A stretch of 64,000 bases of DNA. It comes from CAWCKS01 sp963796195 (lineage in GTDB: Bacteria; Pseudomonadota; Alphaproteobacteria; Rhizobiales; Xanthobacteraceae). The stretch is from positions 124,001 through 188,000 of the forward strand of contig CAWCKS010000010.1 in NCBI GenBank assembly GCA_963796195.1, written 5' to 3'. A program made the position numbers and the translations under genes. Position 1 is the stretch's first letter, and every line of letters begins with the position of its first letter. The notes under the pieces are model-generated. The model did no database searches and was not told the origin of the DNA. It saw only the letters and a list, made by a program, of their open reading frames with translations. This document shows positions 40,573 through 49,479 of this stretch, piece by piece.

Positions 40573-40863
40573 ATGAGAAAATCGATATTTGCCGCACTCG
40601 CCTGCAGCGCCGTCACATTGAGTTCAGGCGTAGCGCTCGCCTCCGATCCGGGGCTGCCCTGGTGCATCATCTACACTCACGACTACGTCCCCGTCTGCGA
40701 CTATCCGAACTACGCCTCGTGCCAGGCGACAGCGTCCGGCAATGTCGGCTTCTGCACGCCGAACCCAGCCTTCTTCTCCTCGAACGAACAGGCGTACAGC
40801 CAGGCCTACAGCAACCCGTATGGTCTGCCGCCGCCACCCCCGCCGCCGCGCCGGCACAGGTGA
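40573..40863 (+). CDS. DUF3551-type small exported protein
   Basis: 96 residues with an N-terminal signal peptide (MRKSIFAALACSAVTLSSG, cleavage near ALAS). The mature part has WCIIYTHDYVPVCDYPNYAS, CQATASGNVGFCTPNP and ends in a Pro-rich PPPPPPPRRHR tail. The Cys spacing and the FCTPNP motif match the DUF3551 family, small periplasmic proteins very abundant in Bradyrhizobium and of unknown function. The start ATG at 40573 is chosen because the signal peptide begins there. Confidence 0.8.
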   Translation: MRKSIFAALACSAVTLSSGVALASDPGLPWCIIYTHDYVPVCDYPNYASCQATASGNVGFCTPNPAFFSSNEQAYSQAYSNPYGLPPPPPPPRRHR

Positions 40864-40918
40864 GGTCGCTTAAAGGGCCGGCACAAGGTCGAGGCTCTGT
40901 TGAAGCGCGAGGGAGACG

Positions 40919-41308
40919 ATGCCTGCGTTCAAAGCGCCAATGATCAACCTCTATTCGCGCGACCTGCCGCGGGCGGCGGCGTTCTACTCAGGCCTCGGCT
41001 TCGTCGAGACGTTCCGCACGCCGGCGTCCGGCGAACCCGCGCACATCGAACTCAAGCTGGACGGCTTCACGCTTGGCATCGCAACGATCGAGGCCGCGCG
41101 CGACCATCACGGCCTCACACCGGGAGACGACCGCGGCATCGAAATCGTGCTGTGGACCGACGACACTGATGCGGCACTGACCGCGTTGGTCGCCAAGGGT
41201 GCGCCGGTGCTCGCGCCGGCCCACGATTTCCTCGACGGCCGGCTGCGCGCCGCCTGGGTTGCCGATCCCGAAGGCAATCCGATCCAGCTCGTGCAGCGCA
41301 ACCGCTGA
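40919..41308 (+). CDS. VOC family (glyoxalase/bleomycin-resistance-like) protein
   Basis: 129 residues, one VOC domain of two beta-alpha-beta-beta-beta modules: PMINLYSRDLPRAAAFYSGL at the start, IEIVLWTDDTDAALTALVAKG in the middle and WVADPEGNPIQLVQRN at the end with the terminal Glu/Gln position occupied by Gln. Loss of the usual terminal metal-ligand Glu suggests a binding or non-classical member. GAGGGAGACG precedes the ATG. Substrate unknown. Confidence 0.82.
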   Translation: MPAFKAPMINLYSRDLPRAAAFYSGLGFVETFRTPASGEPAHIELKLDGFTLGIATIEAARDHHGLTPGDDRGIEIVLWTDDTDAALTALVAKGAPVLAPAHDFLDGRLRAAWVADPEGNPIQLVQRNR

Positions 41309-41503
41309 AGCGGCGGCGGACGACCTCGGTTCAGCGCGATTGCCGATTACGCTTGCCGCAATTTTTGGCTTGCGTCCGATTCGCTTCTAGTGTAATGTCG
41401 AGAACAGTCCGGCCCTCAAAGGAGGGGCGCGTCGCGATCGCTGGCGAAATGCGGGCCGGACTACGATCGACATTGACCGCATCGGCCACGCCGTCAGTCG
41501 ATC

Positions 41504-41699
41504 GCAAGTCGGGCCTGCCCGACTTGCGCTATGATGCGCATCAGGGGCAAGCCCCTGATGCGTTGCAGGGAAAACCGGATGTCGGTTGTACCCAGCGGTG
41601 AATGAAGCTCGTTGCGCTGCTTGACTACCTTTTGCGCACGAGGCTGCGGGTGCCAGCTGGCATCCGGTTTTCCCTGCGCGCTCTTCATTCAGAGCGCGC
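41504..41699. repeat. Hairpin-rich dispersed repeat block
   Basis: The gene-free stretch 41309-41890 (582 bases) holds a dense set of palindromes: 11-bp arms GCAAGTCGGGC/GCCCGACTTGC at 41504-41527 (2-base loop); 12-bp arms CGCATCAGGGGC/GCCCCTGATGCG at 41537-41562; a 16-bp inverted pair GCAGGGAAAACCGGAT at 41565-41580 with its complement at 41662-41677; and GCGCGCTCT/AGAGCGCGC at 41676-41699. Spurious frames across it resemble the frequently annotated repeat-derived ORFs of Bradyrhizobium (recalled, not searched). No gene is called here. Confidence 0.8.
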
Positions 41700-41890
41700 G
41701 AAAGAACGGACACAACCTCGGGCACATCGTGCCGCGGGGCGATTTCGCATGTTTGGAAATCGTACGGCGCAATAGCCAACGGTCCGCGCAAAGCGCGGCC
41801 CCGTTCGCTAATCCGCCCTACGAAAACCCCACAAAAATCTCCGAAAACAATCACGCGATCAGCACCTTACCGGGGACCGGTGGTCGGCGC

Positions 41891-42601
41891 CTAATCCAGC
41901 TCCTCGACCCGCCCCTCGCGGATGGTGACGCGGCGGTCCATGCGGCCGGCAAGCTCCATGTTGTGGGTCGCGATCAGCATCGCGACGTTGGTCGCCTGCA
42001 CGAGTTGCGTCAGCGCCGAGAACACGTGCTCGGCGGTATTCGGATCGAGATTGCCGGTCGGTTCGTCGGCCAGCAGGATGCGCGGCGCGTTGGCGACCGC
42101 GCGCGCGATCGCAACCCGCTGCTGCTCGCCGCCGGACAATTCCGCGGGGCGATGGCTGATGCGGTCGCGCAGGCCGAGATAGGCGAGCAGATCGGTGGCG
42201 CGCGCGATCGCCTCCTTGCGCTTCAGGCCGCGCACCATTTGCGGAATCATCATGTTCTCGAGCGCCGAGAATTCCGGCAGCAGCCGGTGCGACTGGTAGA
42301 CGAAGCCAATGTCGGTTCGGCGCATCAAGGTGCGCTCGCTGTCGGACAGCGACGAGGTCGGCGTGCCGCTGAAGTAAACCTCGCCTTCGTCGGGATGCTC
42401 GAGCAGGCCCGCGATATGCAGCAGCGTCGACTTGCCGGCACCCGACGGCGCCACCAGCGCCACCGATTGCCCCGACCACAGCGCGAGCCGCACGCCGTCG
42501 AGGATGGTCAGCGTCGCCTCGCCTTGCTGGTAACGCCGCGCCACCTCGTGGAGATAGACGATCGGAACGTTGTTCCTCGGCGCCGCCTCGGTGTCACTCA
42601 T
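41891..42601 (-). CDS. lolD: Lipoprotein-releasing ABC transporter ATPase LolD
   Basis: ATPase that powers extraction of outer-membrane lipoproteins from the inner membrane. Walker A VAPSGAGKSTLLH at about residue 51, Q-loop VYQSHRLLPEF (the LolD/MacB type), signature LSGGEQQRVAIARA, Walker B ILLADEPTGNLD and the switch His in IATHNMELA. 236 residues. It starts 8 bases inside the lolC end, so the two are coupled. Confidence 0.96.
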   Translation of the reverse strand: MSDTEAAPRNNVPIVYLHEVARRYQQGEATLTILDGVRLALWSGQSVALVAPSGAGKSTLLHIAGLLEHPDEGEVYFSGTPTSSLSDSERTLMRRTDIGFVYQSHRLLPEFSALENMMIPQMVRGLKRKEAIARATDLLAYLGLRDRISHRPAELSGGEQQRVAIARAVANAPRILLADEPTGNLDPNTAEHVFSALTQLVQATNVAMLIATHNMELAGRMDRRVTIREGRVEELD

Positions 42602-43863
42602 ACCGCAGGGCCTCGACCGGATCGAGCCGCGCCGCGCGCCACGACGGATAGAGCGTCGCCAGGAACGACAGCGTCAGCGCCATCAGTACGACAGCAAAGG
42701 TCTCACCAACGTCCATCTCGGCCGGCAGCTTCGACAGGAAATAGAGCTCCGGCGAGAACAGTTCGGTGTTGGTCATCCACGACAGGAATTGCCGGATCGA
42801 TTCGATGTTGAGGCAGATCAGCGTGCCGACGAGGAAGCCGACCAGGGTGCCGACCACGCCGATCGAGGCGCCGGTGATCAGGAATATCCGCATGATCGAG
42901 CCCTGCGAGGCGCCCATGGTGCGCAGGATCGCGATGTCGCTGCCCTTGTCCTTCACTAGCATGATCAGGCCGGAAATGATGTTGAGCGCCGCGACCAGCA
43001 CGATCAGCGTCAGGATCAGGAACATCACGTTGCGCTCGACCTGCAGCGCATTGAAGAAAGTCGAATTGCGTTGACGCCAGTCGACCAGGAACACAGGACG
43101 CCCGGCGGCCTCAGTCACCGCCTTGCGAAACTCGTCGATGTTGTCGGGGTTGGTGGTATAGACCTCGATCGAGGTGACATCGTTCGCGCGGTTGAAATAG
43201 GCCTGCGCCTCGGACAGCGGCATGAACACGAAGGTCGAAGTCGTATTCCGACATGCCGATCTCGAACACCGCGAGCACGCGATAGGTCTTGATGCGCGGC
43301 ACCACACCCATGGGCGTCTGCGCGCCCTTCGGCGCGACCAGCGTGATGTTGTCGCCGGCATGCAGCGACAGCTGATCGGCAAGGCGGCGGCCAATTGCGA
43401 GCCCCTGCGCGTCGTCAAAACCCTCGAGCGTGCCCTGCTTGATGTTCTTCTCGACCGAGGTGACGTTAGTCAGGTCGTCGGCACGGATGCCGCGCACGAA
43501 CACACCGGCGGCGTTGAACGGCGACGATGCCAGGGCCTGGCCGTCGACGACGGGCGCCGCAAGGCGGATGCCCTTGACCTGGTTGATGCGCTCGGCGACC
43601 TCCTTCCAGTCGGTCAGCGGCGATTCCAGCGGCTGCACCAACAGATGGCCGTTGAGGCCGAGGATCTTGTCGAGCAGCTCCTTGCGAAAGCCGTTCATGA
43701 CCGCCATCACGATGATCAGCGTGGCCACACCGAGCATGATGCCGAGAAACGAGAATCCGGCGATGACCGAGATAAAACCTTCCTTGCGCCGCGCCCTGAG
43801 GTAACGCAGCGAAAGCAGCCACTCGAAAGGCGCGAAGGCGTGGGTTCGGAGGGCTTCACTCAT
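42594..43863 (-). CDS. Lipoprotein-releasing permease LolC/LolE (frame broken at 43238)
   Basis: Membrane part of the LolCDE-type exporter. From the ATG at 43863 (MSEALRTHAFAPFEWLLSLR) there is one N-terminal helix (SVIAGFSFLGIMLGVATLII), a large periplasmic domain, then three C-terminal helices and the ending LDPVEALRYE. One surplus base in the GAAG at 43237-43240 splits GMSEYD from TFVFMPLSEAQAYFN. Corrected length about 422 residues. As in other alphaproteobacteria a single LolC/E-like gene lies between proS and lolD; I leave the symbol open because LolC and LolE are paralogues. Confidence 0.92.
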
Positions 43864-43947
43864 CGCATTGTCCGATGCGCCGATTTTCACACGATTCGGG
43901 CGGTTTCATGCCGCGTTATCTGCGCGCCCGCTGCCGTGGTGCACAAC

Positions 43948-45272
43948 TCAAGCGGTCAATTTCGCGATTGCGTCAGCCGGACTCAGTAGTTCGCGCGAGC
44001 CGTCGCTGCGCCGCTGCAGCTCGACCTTGCCGTCGGCGAGACTTTTCGGCCCGACCAGGATTTGCCAGGGCACGCCAATCAGGTCGGCGGTGGCGAACTT
44101 GGCGCCCGGCCGCGCATCGGTGTCGTCATAGAGCACGTCGATACCTTTGGCGGTAAGCGCCCGGTAGAGCTGCTCGCAGGCCGGATCGGTGTCGCCGCCG
44201 CCGGGCTTGAGATTGAGGATGGTGGCGCCAAACGGCGCAACTGAATCAGGCCACTTGATGCCGGCCTCATCGTGGAAGGCCTCAATGATCGCGCCGATCA
44301 ACCGGGTCGGGCCGATGCCGTACGAGCCGCCGTGGATCGGCTGCATGGTGCCGTCGGGTCCCTGCACGACCGCCTTCATCGGCTGCGAGTACTTGGTGCC
44401 GAAGTAGAAGATATGGCCGACCTCGATGCCGCGCGCCGAGACGCGATCAGCTTCAGGCAGCGCCGCAAACTTTGCCGCGTCGTGCATCTCCGACGTCGCG
44501 GCATAGAGCGAAGTCCATTGGTTGACCACGCCCTGAAGGCCTGCGACGTCATCGAAATTGATGTTGGCGTCGGGCACCGCCATGTCGAGATAGGTCTTGT
44601 GGCAGAACACCTCGCTCTCGCCGGTCGACGCCAGGATGATGAACTCGTGGCTCAAATCGCCGCCGATCGGGCCGGTGTCGGCGACTCATCGGGATCGACT
44701 TCAGCCCCATGCCGCGCGAACGTGCGCAGGTAGGCGACGAACATCTTGTTGTAGGAGTGCCGCGCACCCGCTGCGTCGAGATCGAACGAGTAGGCATCCT
44801 TCATCAGGAATTCGCGCCCGCGCATCAGGCCGAAGCGCGGCCGCACCTCGTCGCGGAATTTCCACTGGATGTGATAGAGGTTCAGCGGCAGGTCCTTGTA
44901 GGAGCGGACGTAGGCGCGAAAGATCTCGGTGATCATCTCCTCGTTGGTCGGACCGAACAGCATCTCGCGCTCGTGGCGATCCTTGATACGCAGCATCTCC
45001 TTGCCGTAGTCGTCGTAGCGGCCGCTCTCGCGCCACAGCTCGGCCGACTGGATCGTCGGCATCAAAAGCTCGATCGCGCCAGAGCGGTTCTGCTCCTCGC
45101 GCACGATCGCGCAGATCTTGTTGAGCACGCGAAGCCCGAGCGGCAGCAGCGCATAGATCCCGGCCGCTTCCTGCCGCATCATGCCGGCGCGCAGCATCAG
45201 CCGGTGCGAGGCGATCTCCGCCTCCTTCGGCGTCTCTTTCAGGATCGGCAGGAAATAGCGCGACAGTCGCAT
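43948..45272 (-). CDS. proS: Prolyl-tRNA synthetase (two frame breaks near 44685 and 44712)
   Basis: Class II synthetase of the short alphaproteobacterial form without the editing insertion. The start MRLSRYFLPILKETPKEAEI (ATG at 45272), GIYALLPLGLRVLNKI, FGPTNEEMITEIF and FRDEVRPRFGLMRGREFLMKD are in frame one. A piece reading MGLKSIPM is in frame two (44690-44712), and VADTGPIGGDLSHEFIILA onward in frame three, then the anticodon domain to 43948. Two surplus bases 25-30 apart (in 44682-44687 and 44711-44713) explain it. Corrected length about 440 residues. Confidence 0.93.
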
Positions 45273-45386
45273 CTGGTGCCCGGGAATTGGCATTTGGGTA
45301 GTTTGGCGTCAAGTCAAACCGGAACTGGCGGCAAAACACAAGCTTGCATTGCCGCCACAAGATGGCGCTGCGGTCTTGCGGCGAGC

Positions 45387-45926
45387 TCACATCTTCATCT
45401 TGCCGTGGTCCATCGTCATGTCGCCCTTGTCCATCGGCGCCATCGCAGGCTTCGCAGTCCTGTCCGGTTCCTTCGCGCCGACGCCCATAACGTTGAACAT
45501 CACCGCAACGTCGCCGGCCTTCTCGAACTTCAGCGTGACGGCCAAGCTGTCGCCCTGCTTCAATGGCTTCTTGATGTCGGTCAGCATCAGGTGATAGCCG
45601 CCCGGTGCGAGCGTGACGGTCGCACCCGGCGCGAGCGCAAGACCGTCGTCGAGCGCGCGCATCGTCATGACGCCGCCGTTGCTGGCCATCTCGTGGACAT
45701 CGACCTTGGCGGCCGCATCGGTCGATCCGCCAAGCAGGCGATCAGGTGTAGTGCCTTTGTTGGCGATGGTGAGATAACCGCTCGCGACCTTCGCGCCGGC
45801 AGGAGTTGCACGGCTCCACGGTTGCGAGATCACGAGATCGCCGGCTTTCACATCGTCGGCGCGCGCGTTGAACGTCTGCAGCGCGACGAACAAAATCGCG
45901 GCGATGATGATGAAGCGTGCTCGCAT
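45387..45926 (-). CDS. Periplasmic copper chaperone PCu(A)C
   Basis: Delivers Cu(I), typically to cytochrome oxidase CuA. The ATG at 45926 follows AAGGAGA; the signal peptide (MRARFIIIAAILFVALQTF) ends near ARA-DD. The cupredoxin-like domain has the metal motif HEM near residue 105, MTMRAL, and HLMLTDIKKPL about 40 residues later. A Met/His-rich tail (MDKGDMTMDHGKMKM) adds possible copper ligands. 179 residues. It lies 93+ bases from proS and follows the candidate small RNA region. Confidence 0.9.
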   Translation of the reverse strand: MRARFIIIAAILFVALQTFNARADDVKAGDLVISQPWSRATPAGAKVASGYLTIANKGTTPDRLLGGSTDAAAKVDVHEMASNGGVMTMRALDDGLALAPGATVTLAPGGYHLMLTDIKKPLKQGDSLAVTLKFEKAGDVAVMFNVMGVGAKEPDRTAKPAMAPMDKGDMTMDHGKMKM

Positions 45927-46094
45927 GATGTCTCCTTCAACTGTTGAACGGCACACAACGATCGCGCGCGAACGCATTTTGCGCCTCGTCTTTGCGCGAT
46001 CAAAATCTCCGATCGACCGATGCTAAAACCCGATGAGGCATGAAATTTTTCATACGAGCCCTGCCGCCAAATTGAACATTTGTTGCTGAAAATC

Positions 46095-46123
46095 GTGACA
46101 ACGAAGATTTGATCAGCTACAAG
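46095..46123 (+). promoter_or_regulatory. Candidate promoter of the small RNA
   Basis: GTGACA (46095-46100), a 17-base spacer and TACAAG (46118-46123) match the sigma-70 pattern with four of six positions in each hexamer or better. It lies just upstream of the structured region and points toward the terminator at 46279. Confidence 0.45.
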
Positions 46124-46129
46124 CAGGCC

Positions 46130-46302
46130 CTCAGATCGGTTCGGTCCTTTGCGTTCGTCCCATCTGGTGGTCCAAGTCTCGGGAGGAAGCCCTGTGCCGT
46201 ACAACGGCGCAACCCTGTAAAAACCACTGATAAATCTAACATTTTCAGGGCAAAAAGGGTCGACACAGTTTCTCTCAGGCAGGGCTCGCGCCCTGCTTTT
46301 TC
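46130..46302 (+). ncRNA. Candidate structured small RNA (possibly 6S-like)
   Basis: The 388-base gap 45927-46314 has no credible frame, but the plus strand has a promoter candidate, a rod-like fold and a terminator. Pairings seen: CGGTCCTTTGC near 46138 with GCAAAAAGGGTCG near 46250 (11 bp, one 2-base bulge), GGTGGT with ACCACT further in, and a GTGCCG/CGGCGC apical stem. A long hairpin with open centre and a length of about 170 is the shape of 6S RNA, but also of other small RNAs. Neighbouring genes are all on the other strand, so it would be a free-standing gene. Found by eye only. Confidence 0.4.
46279..46302 (+). terminator. Rho-independent terminator, plus strand
   Basis: A perfect 7-bp stem GCAGGGC (46279-46285) and GCCCTGC (46290-46296) with a TCGC loop is followed by TTTTTCTTT. 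There is no T run on the opposite side, so it does not serve the minus-strand DUF1467 gene. No plus-strand protein gene precedes it, which is the main reason to suspect an RNA gene. Confidence 0.8.
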
Positions 46303-46314
46303 TTTGTCCAGACC

Positions 46315-46590
46315 TCAGAGCGGGACGCCCATCAGCCGCATGATCCGGTCGAGGTTGAAGACCCCGGCATAGTAGCCCCAGGCACACACCGCGAAGATCA
46401 CGGCCGACAGCACCGTGGTCCAGAGCAGCTTCCGCAGCATCAATGGCGCGATCGGTGCGCCGGGCTCGGAACCCGGGATCGCGACCCCGTCCTCGGACTG
46501 GCTGCGCACGCCAAACGGCAGTGTCACGAACAGCACGATCCACCACAGTACGAAGTAGATCGCGAACGCAGACGAGATCGTATAGGCCAT
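46315..46590 (-). CDS. DUF1467 family membrane protein
   Basis: 91 residues with two membrane helices (about 7-27 and 58-80). The start MAYTISSAFAIYFVLWWIVL and LFVTLPFGVRSQSEDG are the family's typical opening, with the conserved FGVRSQ. Function unknown; the gene is conserved between the epimerase and proS in alphaproteobacteria, as here. Confidence 0.88.
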   Translation of the reverse strand: MAYTISSAFAIYFVLWWIVLFVTLPFGVRSQSEDGVAIPGSEPGAPIAPLMLRKLLWTTVLSAVIFAVCAWGYYAGVFNLDRIMRLMGVPL

Positions 46591-46622
46591 CGGTTCTTGC
46601 CCGGCTTGAGCTTCACCAGCGC

Positions 46623-47033
46623 TCAGACCTGCTCCAGCTCGACCAGCGTGCCGGAGAAATCCTTTGGGTGCATGAACAGCACGGGCTTGCCGTGCGCGCC
46701 GATCCGCGGGTTGCCGTCGCCGAGCACGCGCGCGCCCGTTGCCTTCAGGTGGTCGCGTGCGGAAATGATATCGTCGACCTCGTAACAGACGTGGTGAATG
46801 CCGCCGTCGATATTGCGCTCGAGGAATTTCGCGATCGGCGAGCCGTCGCCGAGCGGCTCGATGAATTCGATCTTGGTGTTCGGCAACGTCACGAACACCG
46901 TGATCACGCCGTGCTCAGGCAACGGCACTGCAGCGGAAACGTCGGCGCCGCAGTCGCGATAGATCTTCGCGGCTTTCATCGCGTCGGGAACCGCGATCGC
47001 CACGTGATTGAGCCGTCCGATCATGTTGTTCAT
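46623..47033 (-). CDS. Methylmalonyl-CoA epimerase
   Basis: Interconverts the (R) and (S) forms of methylmalonyl-CoA in propionate use. VOC fold, 136 residues: IGRLNHVAIAVPDAMKAAKI with the first metal His, HHVCYEVDDIISARDHLKA in the second module and GTLVELEQ at the end with the metal Glu. The ATG at 47033 or one three codons later. It follows the rnj stop by two bases, an order kept in alphaproteobacteria. Confidence 0.93.
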   Translation of the reverse strand: MNNMIGRLNHVAIAVPDAMKAAKIYRDCGADVSAAVPLPEHGVITVFVTLPNTKIEFIEPLGDGSPIAKFLERNIDGGIHHVCYEVDDIISARDHLKATGARVLGDGNPRIGAHGKPVLFMHPKDFSGTLVELEQV

Positions 47034-47035
47034 CG

Positions 47036-48706
47036 CTAAACCACCAAAACCTTCACATAGCAGAGCGGGCGCTTGCCCCAGGCCGTGCCGAGTTCGGCGC
47101 GGACCGCACGGCGGATGCTTTCCGCAGTCGCGTCCGCATCGCGCCTGCGGCCGCGGGGCAGGCCCTCGAACGTGGAGATCACGATATCATAGACGCGCTC
47201 GCCGATCGCTTCCCCTGCGGCATCACGCTCGGGAACCCCGAGCAGTTCGATCTGCGGGTCGTCGGCCAGTTCCCCCTTTTCAGTGATCGCAAGCGCCACA
47301 AAAGCCGCGCCGGCAAAGCCCATTCGGCGCCGCTCGACCACCGCCTGGGCCTGGTCGGCCTCGAGCAGCGAGCCGTCCTTGTAGAGTTGGCCGTGCGGCA
47401 GCTGATCAATCACGGCCGGATCGCCCGGCGCAAGGCGCACCATATCGCCGTTGCCGCAGATCAACACCTTCGGCACGCCGAGGCTGCGCGCCAGCGCCGC
47501 GTGCTCCGACAAATGCAGCGCCTCGCCATGTACCGGGATCAGCGTCTGCGGCCGAACCCACGAAATCATGTCGCGCAGTTCGTCGCGCCGCGGATGGCCC
47601 GACACGTGCACGAGATGCGTGCGATCAGTGATCACCTCGATACCCTGCGCGACCAAACCATTGATGATGGCGCCGACCGCCTTCTCGTTGCCGGGAATGG
47701 TGCGCGAGGAGAAGATCACCCGATCGCCCTTGTTGAAGGTCACGACGGGATGATCGTCACCGGCAATGCGGGCAAGCGCTGCACGCGGCTCGCCCTGGCT
47801 GCCGGTGCACAGCGCCAAAATCTTGTCGGGCGGGAAATGGCCATAGAGGTCGACGTTGCGGAACTCCTGCACGCCGTCGAGAAAGCCGGTCTCGCGCGCA
47901 ACCTGGACGATCCGCTCCATGGCACGGCCGACCACGACCACCTCGCGGTCCGCGGCTCGCGCCGCCAATGCCACCGCCTTGACGCGTGCGACGTTGGAGG
48001 CAAACGTCGTGACCGCAACGCGGCCCCGCGCGGAAGCGATCAGCTCGGTCAGGGTCTTGGCAACCTCGGTCTCCGACGGCGAACGCCCATCGCGCACCGC
48101 ATTGGTGGAATCGCCGACCAGCGCCAACACGCCTTCGTCGCCGAGCGCCCGCAGCCTTGCTTCATCGGTCGGCAGGCCCAACACCGGCGTCGGATCGATC
48201 TTCCAGTCGCCGGTGTGCAAGACGGTGCCGACCTCGGTGCGGATCGCGAGCGCACAGGATTCCGGAATAGAGTGCGCCACCGAAATCATCTCGACATTGA
48301 ACGGCCCAACATCGAACCGCCCACCTTGCGGAACGATCTTGACCGGAATCTCCGGCGCATCGCGCTCGCTCGCGCATTTGGCCTCGAGCAGTGCGGCGCA
48401 GAACGGCGTCGCATAGACCGGGACACGCAGCCGCGGCCACAGATCGATCGTCGCGCCGAAATGGTCTTCATGCGCGTGGGTCAAGACGATGCCGAGCAGG
48501 TTTTTGCGCTCCTTCTCGAGGAAGGTGATGTCGGGCATGATCAGGTCGATACCCGGCAAATGATCCTCGCTGCCGAAGGAAACACCGAGATCGACCGCCA
48601 TGAAACTGCGCTGCTGGCGGTTCCCGAGCCCGTAGATCGACAGGTTCATGCCGATCTCGCCGACGCCGCCGAGGGGCGCAAAGGTAAGCTCGTCGGAGCG
48701 CGCCAT
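47036..48706 (-). CDS. rnj: Ribonuclease J
   Basis: Metallo-beta-lactamase-type RNase with 5' exonuclease and endonuclease activity, used in rRNA and mRNA maturation. Motifs: LTHAHEDHFGA (HxHxDH near residue 76), HTGDWKIDP, CTGSQGEPRAAL, HVSGHPRRDEL and VHGEALHLSEH of the beta-CASP domain. 556 residues, intact. The start codon shares a base with the corrected birA stop (TAATG). Confidence 0.95.
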   Translation of the reverse strand: MARSDELTFAPLGGVGEIGMNLSIYGLGNRQQRSFMAVDLGVSFGSEDHLPGIDLIMPDITFLEKERKNLLGIVLTHAHEDHFGATIDLWPRLRVPVYATPFCAALLEAKCASERDAPEIPVKIVPQGGRFDVGPFNVEMISVAHSIPESCALAIRTEVGTVLHTGDWKIDPTPVLGLPTDEARLRALGDEGVLALVGDSTNAVRDGRSPSETEVAKTLTELIASARGRVAVTTFASNVARVKAVALAARAADREVVVVGRAMERIVQVARETGFLDGVQEFRNVDLYGHFPPDKILALCTGSQGEPRAALARIAGDDHPVVTFNKGDRVIFSSRTIPGNEKAVGAIINGLVAQGIEVITDRTHLVHVSGHPRRDELRDMISWVRPQTLIPVHGEALHLSEHAALARSLGVPKVLICGNGDMVRLAPGDPAVIDQLPHGQLYKDGSLLEADQAQAVVERRRMGFAGAAFVALAITEKGELADDPQIELLGVPERDAAGEAIGERVYDIVISTFEGLPRGRRRDADATAESIRRAVRAELGTAWGKRPLCYVKVLVV

Positions 48707-49479
48707 TATGGCCGGGTCTCCGAAAGCGCCGGGAACACCTCGCCCGCCGTGATCGCTTCAAGATGTCCTTCCGGCAAGCGCAGCATCAACCGTCCGGCTT
48801 GATCGAGAGTCTTCGAACTTGCCGGCGAGCTGCCGGTTCGGCAAGCGCACCACGATGTCGCCGCCGATTCCGGCGGCGTGGGTCAACCACTCCGCGCGGA
48901 TGGCCGCAAACCCCTTCCCGCGATCCCACAAGACGAGCCGCTCGACCATCGCCGCGGAGAGTGTCTTGAACATCTGCGGCGGAGTTATCGCTGCGCCATG
49001 CGCGTTAAGGTCGATGGCCGCGTAGGGAGTGCCTTCCGGATGATGCGCGCAGTTGATGCCGATGCCAATCACGGCGGCAGTGGCGCTGCCGACGCGTTCG
49101 GCCTCAATCAAAATGCCGACGATCTTTGCGCCGTCAAGCAACAGGTCGTTCGGCCACTTGAGCTTCAGTGCCGGCGCGAGGTTTGGCGCGATGGCAGAGA
49201 TCGCATCCCGCACCGCGAGCGCGACCACAAAGCACAGTTCCGGTAGAAGCGGCGATGGCGCAGCGTCGGTGACCAGAAGGCTCGCATAAAGGTTGCCGGG
49301 TTCAGAGGTCCAGGCGTTACCCCGCCGCCCGCGCCCTGCCGTCTGACGCGCAGCCGTTACCCAGAGCGGCCCCTGCTCTCCAGCGCGCGCCAGCGCCATC
49401 GCCTCGACATTGGTCGAACCGACCGCGTCATGGCTGACGAGCCGACACCGGCAGCAGCCGCGGACGGCGCGACGTCCAT
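48706..49479 (-). CDS. birA: Biotin--[acetyl-CoA-carboxylase] ligase (two frame breaks)
   Basis: Attaches biotin to carboxylase carrier proteins. The visible core is TAARQTAGRGRRGNAW (biotin-AMP loop) and LKLKWPNDLLLDGAKIVGIL with the catalytic Lys. No DNA-binding domain, so it is not a repressor. Adding one base near 49441 joins MDVAPSAAAAGV to RLVSHDAVGSTNVEA; removing one at 48808-48812 joins AGKFE to TLDQAGRLMLRLPEGHL and leads to the TAA at 48706. Corrected length about 257 residues. Its ATG overlaps the nuoN stop (TGATG), so it is coupled to the nuo operon. Confidence 0.9.

Noticed and set aside
41387..41854. 155-codon minus-strand frame across the hairpin block
   Set aside because: It runs through palindromes and resembles frames often annotated by mistake on dispersed repeats in this genus.
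44549..45293. proS as a pseudogene
   Set aside because: Two small indels 25-30 bases apart are the only defects; all catalytic motifs are intact and an organism needs this enzyme.
45927..46130. A riboswitch ahead of the PCu(A)C gene
   Set aside because: No known metal or cofactor aptamer pattern was recognised on the minus strand; the clear hairpin-plus-T-run signal is on the plus strand and points away from that gene.
47387..48802. 471-codon plus-strand frame antisense to rnj, and similar long frames opposite nuoL (53002-54249) and nuoM (51377-52426)
   Set aside because: All mirror real genes with strong family motifs; compositions are typical shadow frames.
49400..49478. A shorter BirA starting at 49399
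   Set aside because: That start would cut off the conserved GSTN region; a one-base correction near 49441 restores an N-terminus that overlaps the nuoN stop.
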